Below, one piece after another: positions 11,815 to 23,800 of a stretch of 64,000 nt of DNA. This DNA comes from Aedes albopictus. Taxonomy: Eukaryota; Arthropoda; Insecta; Diptera; Culicidae. A model generated the notes under the pieces. The model was given only the letters and a program-made list of their open reading frames with translations, was not told the DNA's origin and searched no databases. The DNA lies in contig NC_085137.1 in assembly GCF_035046485.1 (NCBI RefSeq), positions 317,637,164-317,701,163 on the forward strand, in the 5' to 3' direction. A program made the translations under genes and the position numbers. How positions within the stretch are numbered: the stretch's first letter is position 1; each line of letters starts with the position of its first letter.

Positions 11815-14800
11815 CCACCAGACTTTATTTTGGACCATCAAGTGAACATATTTTGTCTCACCCCATTAAATTTTAATTGCATGATGAAATGAAGGCATCT
11901 CAGCTAAACTTTTCACATAGTTAAAACTACGTGAGTAATACAACTTTTTTTCACTTTTTGAGGCAGGGAATGTTCAAAAATTACGTAACGTTAAAAAATG
12001 AAGGAATTTTGTTGCAATCGCCAGTTTTTACTTATTGTAGTATGATGTTTCATTAAAAAATGTTACCCAAATGTGAATTCATGACGTCAGTTACCATGCA
12101 TAAATTACGTAATGCTTCAAAGGAAGTGTGAAAGTCTAGCGATTTTGCTAAATATAAGGGGATTCCATAATATTGTAATGAGAAGGAAGGCCATCAATTG
12201 CCGAGAAGGACAACGGTTCTAAACTGGATGACTGAATACCTGAAATTTTCAACTTGACGAGAAGTAGCTAGAACAAATCGAACCCATAACAATCTCATTA
12301 TAAAATAAACGTATAACAACCCAGGTCACGGGAGGTCCTAACGTCTGCTACTTATCTACCTTCAGAGTATATTACGTTGGCATGAATGTTTTCTTCCATT
12401 AAAATGAACTGGAGAGATGAATCTGACAGGTGCGCCAAAATATGTCCACATCTGATTATGTTGAACATATTTTGGCCATACCTCAAACCATTATTTTAGT
12501 AAATATTATCGCTCCACCGAGTTTAAGAACAGTTTATTTTGAGTTCTAACAAGGCCATAACTACATTCACATGAAATAAATGTTTATTTGTAAAATTTAA
12601 TACCTCTTCGAAGCTGGCTACAAATTTGTCACCTTCTTTGTTTTTGGTGCTTTTCCGTGCGATTCATTGGAAGTGAAAACATTTTCTCTATTTTTTTGAA
12701 ACAGAACAGCATATTTAACTGACATAAAAAAGGTCACCACTTAGTTGAATACTTTTCGTGTTCCAATAAAAAAAAATACCAAGATTTAGTAGAGATTATA
12801 TGATAAATATCATAAAACTCTCCAGGTGGGCCAAAATACCTGCCCGGTCCAAAATACCTCCACTACCCTATTTCTTTGATTGATGGGCAAATCAATTGTT
12901 ATCAAAATGTATTGCTTATTTGCTCATTTTTTAGAAACATTTGGTATAAAATTGATTCGTTTTTCATGGAAGGTTGTTGAAAAATCTAAATGGTTTTTTT
13001 AGATGTTTGGCGAGACTACCTCTAAAGCTTCTGGTGGAGCTTTAAGAGTCAACTAAAATGTTTAAAACTTTTTCTTGAGGATTTCATGTAACAGTTCGAA
13101 GTGGTACATTTGAAGAACATATGGAACTTTTTGGTATAATTGTGGACAGCATGTGTGGTGGTCTTGCAGCAATTAATGTTAAATCAAATGCAGAAATTCT
13201 ACAGATTTTTTTGTGAATTCTATAAAAACGTTTCAGGTTGAATTCTCGCTATAGTATCAGCAGAAGTCTTACAAGAGTTTTTGAAGGAAGTTCCATAGAC
13301 AAACAGACGTAACACCTTGAACGATTTTCATGGAAATCCATCGCCCAGTTCACACTACCATCACCTGGTGGAAAAGTTGTACGAATCACTGTGTTGTGCC
13401 ATATTCGTAGCAGAGGGCGCTAGTGTGAAACGTCAAACGCATAAAAAAATTATGCACGCGCCTCTGGTTGTGAAAGCCACAACTATGAAAATTTAAAATA
13501 ATCGTTAAAAGCGTGTTCGATGGAAATTTCGCAAGTGTTACGTCTGTTTGTCTGTGGAATTTCTGTTGATTTTTTTTAGTGAATAAAGTAAAATTCCTCA
13601 CGGGTATTTATTCAACTGTTTTAGTTTCTCGTATTTCGACCATCATATTAATTTTGAGTGCTAATTTTGGACACAGTTTCCTGAGTTTTGCATTTCTCGT
13701 ACATTAAGTGTACAGTGCCGATTCGCTCGTTGAGAGCTCGTTAGATGGGCTGTCTCGATGGTTGGATGTTCACTGGTTAGGGCAAAACCCAACTAAAAAG
13801 CACTGTCAATGTCAAAATAGATGTCAAAACGAGTTTGACGTCTGACCGCCGTGGCATCGCAGCTCCTATATACTGAACGTTTGTGCAAGTATGTGAGTGT
13901 TTTGTGACGTATTTCTCGTCACTTGCGTGTGTCTAGAGCATTTTGATCAGTTGTCAGTTGCCCCAACGAACGAACACGATTCGCTAATCGGGGCGCAGTC
14001 GTGACCCAACCAGCGAATCCAGGCTGTATTGGAAAGGCTATATGTTCACTTCAAAAATGACTCGACTCACATTTACCAACCAACTCAGCTCGACGAATTG
14101 AGGTGATGTCTGTGTGTATGTATGTGTGTGCGTATGTGTGTATGTGTGTGTACAAAAAAAAAACTCACATCACTTTTCACTCAACCGATTTTAATGACCG
14201 ACAATTCATTCGACGCGGAATCTGATACAATTGTTTTCTATTGAAATGGTTCAGATCGGGCAAACCGTTCCGGAGTTATAGCCATTTAGGTGTTCCGGAC
14301 CGGTACCCCAGGAAGCGGCTAGATATGAAAATGCTGCAAATCCATGCATGCGATACATCAAACCACGCCATTTTCGATAACCTAATGAACGGTAAGCTGG
14401 GAAATAGTCTCGGACCATATCTAAAACGGTAGTGTTCCGGAACCGGTTCCAGGTATCCCGCCGGAAGTGGTCAAATATAAAAGCGAACTAAACCCATCCA
14501 TACGACACAGCAACCGCGGCATTTTCGATAACCTGATGAATGATAAGCAGGAAAATACTCTCAGACCTTATATGAAAACTATTTCGGTGCTGTTCCGGAA
14601 CCGGTTCTTGGTGTCCCGCCGTAAAGTGGACAACAATAAAAATGAACCAAACTCATGTATGCGACACATCAAATCGCACTTTTTCGGTATCCTGATGTAC
14701 GGCTAGCAAGAAAATAGGATCTGACCGCAGTAGAGATTACTGGTAGTGTTCCGGCATTGTTTCCGGGTGTACCGCTGAAAGTGACAAAATATGTATAGAA

Positions 14801-17800
14801 GCAAACGTTATCCATTCATGCTTGACGCGCGCCTCTGGATGTGAGAACAATCGAAAGAAACTTCGTCGATGGAAAATGTGATGTTGTTTTGTCTGTTTGT
14901 TATGTTTGTATGTCTGTGGATAAGCATTATAGGGTGGATTTTAAAGGTACAGAACTTATTACATTCATTTCCATAGGTATGTAGTATGTATTTGAAATGT
15001 TTCAAAACAATTCAGTAGATCCACTAGAACCGCGGTCACCAAAGTGCGGCCCGCCGGAAGCACATGATGTCCAATTCTCTATGTTGTCGTAGAATTCCTT
15101 GCAATGTTTCTTATGGAAGTTGTTCTACTTCCGAAATAATCAAGAATAACATATTGAAACATTGACAAATCGATCCAGGTGTTGCAATACACGCAGTTGA
15201 AAAAATGGGCTTGAGGATCACTGCACTAGAACAATCAACAAAAATAATTCATTTATCTATTTTTTAGAAATTTTTATCAAATTCAATTAAACATTAAATC
15301 ATTTTTAGATTCTATAAAGGTACCGAGATCCGGGGTCAAATTGATCACTTTAAAACAACTTTTGCGGATAACATCAGTGCCTGTTCAAATATTGCCATAA
15401 GAATTTCTGTAAAACCAGTACCCAGTGGATCTCCATGGAACCTTGTGAAAGAATTTCGTTCAACAAATTTAAACTTTAAGTTAAATAACTTCAAATATCA
15501 AAATATTGGAAATGCCACTTTGGGGCGAAATTGATCAGTATACAATTAAGCATCGGTTGGAAAGGAAAATTTCCTTCACCGCTTAATTTTGCTCTTCTAT
15601 AACCAAATAACGCGTCTAAAATCTTACAACTAGTGAATTTAATACTTTAATACTAAATGCAAAATTAAATTTTTAAATTTTCCCTTAAACGCCTAAAGGT
15701 AGGCAATTTCATTTGAAATAAGTGATTTCTTTTAAAATAAATGTCTATTTCTTCATAAAATGAACTTTTTATAACAATTTCATGTTCTGATTAGCTGCAT
15801 AACACCCAACCAAGGCTCCACGAAAATGTTAAAACAGAGAATTCACGGGAAGTCCTATTAGCAATTGATTGTTTAGCAGCAATGATTCCAGCTAAATGAG
15901 AAATACATTGCAAATTCCTTGAAAAAATAAGGCAAAACTAACTTTTTTCTAAAAAATTTAAAGTCTACACTCATCTCTAGACATCTACGAATCAGATGAC
16001 GTAAAAAGTTTAAGATCATTACGACGCTTAAGAGTTCCTAATATGGAATTACAAAGTAGTACCCGAGTGATCAATTTCACCCCGCTGATCAATTTGACCC
16101 CGGTTTACGGTACTAATGTTTTGTAGCTTCTCAGTCTTGACAAAATCAAAACGCTGTTATTTTATTTTGATTTTGTCAAGACTGAGAAGCTATAAAACAT
16201 TAGTTCCCAACTACAGTCGAGTACATCAACGGCTACAGATTTTCTGTTAGGATTTTTTTTAATTTATTTTTACACGTTCCAAGAGTTCCACTAGATTTTG
16301 TTTGGAATTCAGTAGTATGTCTGAAAAACTACCGATTGGATTGAGATATACTGAGTTTCGGAAGTTAGAAGCGTGAACCAAGTATCACCTCGCCGTAGAA
16401 ATAACCGTATGTGATGCACCGTGCATTGCATGCAATGCAATTGGATTCAAAATTATTTCGTCCACACTGACAAGTAGATGGCGCCCCATGTTCCGGTGTA
16501 GCGCAACACATAACATGTGTTGCGTGAATGTTGCTTCCAATTCAAAGCAGTTTGGATGGCACATGTTGTTCGATGTTGGTAGTGATTGGAGTAGCATCTC
16601 AACTGGAACAGAGCTTGTTTCTCAGTTGTGAGTTCCATGAGTAGTTCGACGGTGATTAATTGAGAGCTTTATTTGTCAACTATTGTATCCACTTATCCGC
16701 GAGCGGTAATGGCGGCGGCGGGCACAACCAACCGATTCGAATTTTGACGTTTCGTGGGGATCGCAATCGGTTGGCGCCACCGATCGGTGGGTGAAGGGGT
16801 GAGGAGGGGAATGAAACTATTTTGACTTTCCCCCAAGAAACGTCAAATTCCGAACCGGTTGGATATGCCCGCCGCCGCCATTACCGATCGCGGATAAGTG
16901 GATACTTTTTAAAAAAAAAACGACGTATCAACATTGCATTTGCATAAATTACGTATATTTGAAAAAGTATACAGGAATTGACATTTTATTTTATAATCTT
17001 AATGAACTGACCGGCAATTCAATCAATACACACTCCACTTGGTCAAGGTCCAGCTAGTTTGACTATCAATATGCAGATTAATGAAATGGTGACGGGTGTT
17101 TGCAAAAGTTCAAAACTCGCATATTTATGCCAGTTATTATTCCAGTTACAATTCAATGAACTCTCCCCGATTCAAAAATTCAAGTAGGGCCAGACTGGTT
17201 GACCTATTTTTTCGTTTGCTTGATTGAACTGAAGGTCGTAGCTTAAAATAAACTTGATAGCTATAATAACGTTTGCATTCTGACACATTTGTTGAAATGC
17301 TTGAGTTAGACCGCGACCTTGACGACATTAATTCAATTAATGTCTCATGGTCACATTTTACCACATACCTACCAAGAAAGTTAGAGAGCATTCGTCAGGC
17401 GGCGATTATTTGCGATGATGCGACAAGGGCTTCTCAGAAATTTCGTCATCGCTGCGCTGCGCGTTGCTCGATGAGATGGCATAAACTGGTTTCTATGCGG
17501 AGCAGTAGATGCAGACAGATGCAATTGATATTGATGTCGTCAGTTGGATAGCTAGCTATCCAATAGCGTGTGCTGTGCTTAAGAGCTTGGAGAAGTTCAA
17601 GTTCAGATATGGCAATAATGTTATTTCACAGCGTCATATCATTGGATTATAGTTTGGGCACAGACAAACAGACGTGACACAGGTAAAATTTATATCGACC
17701 GCGCTTTTTACGATCATTTCAAATGCAAATATTTATATTAAGGATACAAAATCACAATCCATGGTGTAGTTTTAACTTGTTGGGGAAGCCTTATTGATCA

Positions 17801-20800
17801 CATGGCTGACTCCAACAGACTTCATCGAACTTGGGTGTCAACACTTTTCAAACTATTTCGTACTCATATGGAAAAATAGAACCACTTGTTGATTGATATG
17901 TCCAACATTCAAGGATAGCTCAACTCTAAAAACACCTAAGCTCTAATTGATTCCCAAACCATCTCAAAAACATAAACACCCATTCATCGATTCATTCACG
18001 CGATACACCGCACAATAATAACCAAGCCATCGACCGGCCGGCAAGATTTGTCAGAATGCTGAATGACATCGAATTGTGAGAAGGTATTTTTAAAATTGCT
18101 GATTAACTTAGCGCGAGTGGCCGCCGGCCGGTTCATTTCTTGCTATCAATTTTAGCGAACGGGTCAAATTAATCACTTGTCAACGCACTCGCCAATGCTT
18201 TTGAAATCAACTGATTGTGGGCAACACGTTTGAATATTTATATAGTGATTAGGTTCGTATTGTAATACATATTCCACGTTTGATGATAAGAGTACGCATG
18301 CCAGAAATGAGTTTTTTGCTTCTTGTAGGTATCACTTCTAGACTGATAGATCTTGACCGAATTTGTTGTGTAAAATTTGTAGCAAAAAAAAATATAGAAA
18401 TGGCAAAACATGCTGACACCCAAGGATCCAATGAGGTAACTACCTGGGATTCAGTAGGTCGGCTCCAGAGGCACGTTCTCCTCCATTTGGGAAATTTGTG
18501 CCATCGATATTAATAGGCATCTTGTAAGGCAGTGTGTAAGTGTAGATGATTTTCAAATTTAAGGCCTGAATGGTAACTGCAACATCAGAGTGCTGCTAAA
18601 TATGGGGAAGGGGAAGATGTGCTGACATCATTGAGACCTGTGGATGAAGATCGAAAACTTCCAATATTTTGGTAGCCAAATAGCGTTGAAACCAAATGTT
18701 GAAACCAAAATCGATATAGGAGCAAGAATCAAAGTGTTGAAAACTTTGCGAGTTTACAAAAATATCCAACCAGATTACTAAACCTAACGAAATTGTGAGT
18801 TTCTACTCTAATACTAAATCTGGGTTGCTGTATATTAGCTAGATGTGGTTCTCATCGGCAGAGCTCACACAGAAGCTGGAGATTTTCATCAACCGATCGA
18901 TGCCTGCGGTTTGAAATTGGGGCATGATGGTCTCATTATCGGATGTCGAATACTGAGCTCCTTTGAAACTGCCATCAGAAACGGATAACAACGGAACGTA
19001 CAGGGGATACTCAAAATATCTGGGACAGGTAAAATTTTCCCTTTTCAAAGAATGTTCAACTCTCTGTAACTTTTCTAAAAGGGCATCAAATATTCTCAAA
19101 TTTTTACTGTATGTTCATCAACTAGTTGTGTATTAGTGGTCAAAATTTGGAAAAGATCGGGCTATTTTACACGAAGTTATAAAGGTTCTAGGAAAAGTTA
19201 TAATTATCCGTTAGCCAACTTTGAGCTGTTATATCTCCGGATTCAATGAACCAAATGCAATGCAATTTTGATCATTTATGACTTATATAATGAGCTATTA
19301 AAAACTTTTGACTAAACTTAAAATTCTTTACACGAAAGAAAATTATAAAGATTAGATTATTTTTCTAATATAACACCAATTTATCCAAAACTTCATCATC
19401 GTTTGAAAATTCGAGATAGTAATTATAGTTCATTTAAATTCCCTCTAATTTAATTGAACATATTTATGTTTCAAAGGAAAACAACCAAATAGCCGGCATA
19501 AAATTGAAAAAGTAATGGGATGCATATGAAAAATAGATACATTTACTGAAAAAACATGGAACAAATGAAATCACCATAACTTTTTTTCTTATTTACTTTC
19601 TTATTTATTTCTTACTTAATTTCAAATTAAGTCAACTGTTTTTCAAAGTTCATTATATTAGTCATAAATGATCAAAATTTCATTTCATTCGGTTCATTCA
19701 ATCTGGAGATATAACAGCTCAAAGTTATCTATCGGATAATTATACCTTCTTCTATTATCTTTTTAACTTCGTGTAGAATAGCCCGATCTTTTCCAAATTT
19801 AAACCACTGATACACAACTAGTTGATGAACTTACAGTAAAAAATTGAGAATAGTTTATGCCCTTTTCAAAAAGTTATGGCGAGAGGAACATTTTTTGAAA
19901 AGTGAAAATTTTACCTGTCCCAGTTATTTTGAGTATCCCCTGTAAGTGAAGGTTGGTTGGCCATACTAGGGTAGAAGCTTCAGTTTTGGCCAGTCCGGAG
20001 TTTTGGCCATAGTGCGGTATTGAGCCTGTTGCGATCTAAATCGGCGAAAATTTATTTTTTACTAGTAGATCCTAATACAATATGATGATTACAGCTGTGA
20101 AAACCACACATTTTGATTAAAAACTGGAAGAAAAAAAATATTTCCTTAAAAAATCTGCTCCCATATATCTATTTTGGCCAGGGTGCTTCTAATTTGGCCA
20201 CTTCCATAAGGAATACACGTTATTGGCCAAAATAGAAACCAAACTTAAGAATATGGCCAAAACTGCGGCAGAGCTTCTATTTTGGCCAGTGCCACTTTTA
20301 ATACAAAAATCAAGTATTGGCATGATTTCTGCATTTTTCCTTCAAAATATTGATTGAAACCTTTCTTTTGACGCATTGGTTGTTTTCATAGGATTATTGG
20401 TTATTTTTATAAAAATGATTTCCCTTAGACTGGCCAAAACTGGTGCCCGCACCCTATATGAAAAGGCGGAGACGGAAAAGATTAAAGGATCTGGACCTGG
20501 TGATGGGCACAGACTGTGAAAGTTTAGAGTGGCAACTACGGACGAACCAGAAGAATACCGCCATGAGTCGAATGCTTGTAGCCGGTACCTGGATCAACAG
20601 AGAGCGGTAAATGGTGGTAAGGGCAGAAGAGGAACAAATTCATCACAGCATGAAACTGCAGTGCAAAGAGAATGTAATTACTGAGGTATTGAGAAACATG
20701 GATCGGAATGATATGCGAAGGTTTTATGCAAAGATTATTTCAGAACCCGCCATGTGCAATGCCTGGGAAGGATATTTGCCAGGGGGATGACGAAGGGCCA

Positions 20801-23800
20801 TAATCAGCATCCCAGCAGTCGATTCAACATGGCGTCCAATACTTTTGTTTTGAAATGCGCTTGATACATCTACATTGCTTCACTGCTACCTATAATATCG
20901 TGCAAAGTGATAAACCAAGAGAATCATTGATTAAAAACAACAATTTCGGCTGAAAAGTGTAATTTCCCTTATTTCGCTTACTAGCAACACACGAGCCACA
21001 CACCCGAAAATCAGGAGCAAGTTAGGGTAAACCGATCAGAAAGTGGGTACCAAAACGCGACGTACCAAAAACGATGATGGCTAGAGCGGCGATGTACCGA
21101 GTTTGACAGCTGTGTCACCCTACTGATATTTGCAGTGAGATAGAACAATGGTAACGATGTAGATGTGCCCTGGAACAGAATTGGCATAGTCTGTGACGGA
21201 CAAGTAGTGGAACCACCAACTCTGGATGAGGTTAGGAAAGACGAAATCGAGCTGAAAACAATAAAACATTCAGTTCTTAAGCGCGTCAAGTAACTGCATT
21301 TATCAGCACATCAGAATTTTACTTATGAATGATTATTAAAGGATTGCCCAACTCCTAGTAGGATGGTTAAAATGCCTGGTTTAATAAACTGACAACTGAC
21401 GAAGTACATGATTGCGGGTAGATATAGAGGCAGGCCTACTAATGTTAGTGCTGAGGTAGCGAATGATGGGAATGTGTTTGAAGTAGTTGAAGAATTTGCG
21501 TATGTTGGAAGTGAATACACGCATCTTAGTTGCTCTGTCCTTAGGTCATTTTACTGGCTATAAGAAATTTGCTCTGTATAAAACGCTGATTCTTTCGGTG
21601 ACCCTCTAGGGTCACGAAACGAGCGCGATAAAGTAGACAGACCAATAAGCTTTCGGAATTTTTAACAACATTTAGCAGGGAACCAGGTACAGGTCGACGA
21701 TTTCATTATTGACGACCACGACCACGTTGGTTGTACGTGGTTGAGGAAGATCAGCCTTAACATTTGACAAAATAGAAGAAATATATCCCAAGATCGACAA
21801 ATATGGTCTACTATACGCTCAGCACTGGAATAACGTTACGATGTAGCCAACAACGTATCCAAACAGATACCTTGTAAGCCTAACTTTTTTTTAACTATGT
21901 CGATGCAAGTTTTCATCAATTACTAGGAAAAATATATAGTGTTAGATGACTAACTTTCTCTGGTTGTTTTATGGTAGGTATATTTTTCCCTAGCACTCCA
22001 CCACACCATTCTGAGATTTTCTGAGTTCGATTCGTAGCTAGTCCAGGAAATTTTCGTAACGAGATAAAGTTGTAGAACCGATGAACGAATGCATAATTAT
22101 AATTATATTTAGTGAAGAAAGATACAGTGTATCAAACAATTATCCGTACAGCAATTTTTTTGTCAAAATAATTTTTCATTCAAATGTTTATAACTTTTTA
22201 TGCGTCTATCAAAAACGCTGAAATTTTGACCAATCATGAATCATATATTAAAGCTCCATTGGTAAAATTTTGAGCGAGATCGATTAAGTTTTCTGAAAGT
22301 TATAGTCCTTTTAGTAAAACTTATAAGATTTTTGAACACATTTTTAAAACATTATATCTCAATATGTAGTCGGTGAAATTTTTTTCATTTTTTTGTGTTA
22401 CGTCTTATACCTAAGGCTTTTATATGCAGCTATGTTTGAGGTTGGAATAATATGGAAAATGTGCTTATGTAGTTGACAATGTTTAAAAATTTACCATATT
22501 TTGCACATATAATCTGCCAAACGTTTTCCACCAATAAAAGTGCATTGACTGAACGAAAAATCCATAGGACCTACTCCTCATATGTAGTTTAGTAGGTCCT
22601 GTATAAAAATATTACATTAAGAGAGTTTAAAAAAAGTTGATAACACTTGGCAATTTTATTGATCAAAACATGACGAATTTCCAAATGACACTCTGAACAT
22701 ATGCAGATTTTTCATATTTTTTCTAGTGAATATAAAACCTCAAATGAAGCTGCATATGAAAGCGTTAGGTATAAGCTGTAACACAAAAAAAATAAAAAGT
22801 TTCATCAAGTACATATTGAGATACAATGTTTTAAAAATGTGTTCAAAAATCTTATAAGTTTTACTAAAAGTTCTATAGTTTTCAGAAAACTTATTCGATC
22901 TCGCTCAAAATTTTACCAATGGAGCTTTAATATATTAGTTATAATTGGTCAAAATTTCAGTGTTTTTAATTGGCGTATAAAAAAGTTATAAACTTTTAAA
23001 TGAAAAAATATTTTGACCTACAAATTACTGTACGGACAATTGTTTGATACACTGTATCAGTTAAAATCTGTAGAAGTGTTTATAGAATAAAATGCTGAAA
23101 GGCAGGGTTCAGTGGGAGTGATATTTCAAGAAGAATTTCGTTCCCACAGATCATTCGAGTCCCAATATTGAGAAACTAAAAGGTCATATGATTTAACCTT
23201 CACGAACTCTTATGTGTAATCATTGTTGGATGAAATCTGATCTTATTATAATACACAAATAACCGATGAATTGATTGGTTATGTTGGTTATGCAATCAAT
23301 CACGGAGTTTCCATATGAATGAAAAAGTACTAACCACAAGGGGGAAATTCCTAGTTACGCGCAAGTGTTACATGATAAAATTTGCAGTTGACTTGAATTA
23401 AAATGTTCGAGGCAAAATAAAGTTGATTGCTCAATGACAGATGATTCGATGTGCACTATTTGGAAGTTATTATTTGCAGAGTTTGAAGACGAGGTTCATA
23501 TTATAGGAGATAGGGGAATACCTATCCCTCAATCAAAAAGAATTTTTTTTAGTTGCATCCACAACCGTTGGGAAAAATTCGGCCACGCACTTCAGAACAC
23601 GAGAAAAAAAAAAACATCCCAAAACATCTGTGTTTGACCGCTGCTCCCAACCGGTGCTATGGGTGTAGGTCGCGCGCCAGCCAGAGAGCAAAAGTGTAGA
23701 ATTCTATTACATTCGTTGCGTTGAGCAGAGACATGCGCACACTGTTGTTCCACTGAGGAACGGCTGATATCGCAACGCGTCGTCGTCGTCTTCCCTCGTC

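Larger units (their letters stand above)
6409..11823 (+). mobile_element. Full-length non-LTR retrotransposon (CR1/L2-like) inside Ldh intron 2
   Basis: A complete 5.4-kb element bracketed by a perfect 15-bp target duplication. It has a ~520-bp 5' leader, ORF1 (6929-8338), in-frame ORF2 (8360-11152), a ~630-bp 3' UTR and a 3' tail of about eleven ATC triplets. ORF1 has a PHD finger plus CCHC knuckles. ORF2 has an apurinic-type endonuclease and reverse transcriptase but no RNase H or protease. PHD-bearing ORF1 proteins and absence of RNase H are known in the CR1 group, and short tandem 3' tails occur in CR1/L2-type elements, so that group is favoured; the exact clade is inference. Both ORFs are undamaged, so the insertion is recent. 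It is antisense to Ldh. Confidence 0.93.
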
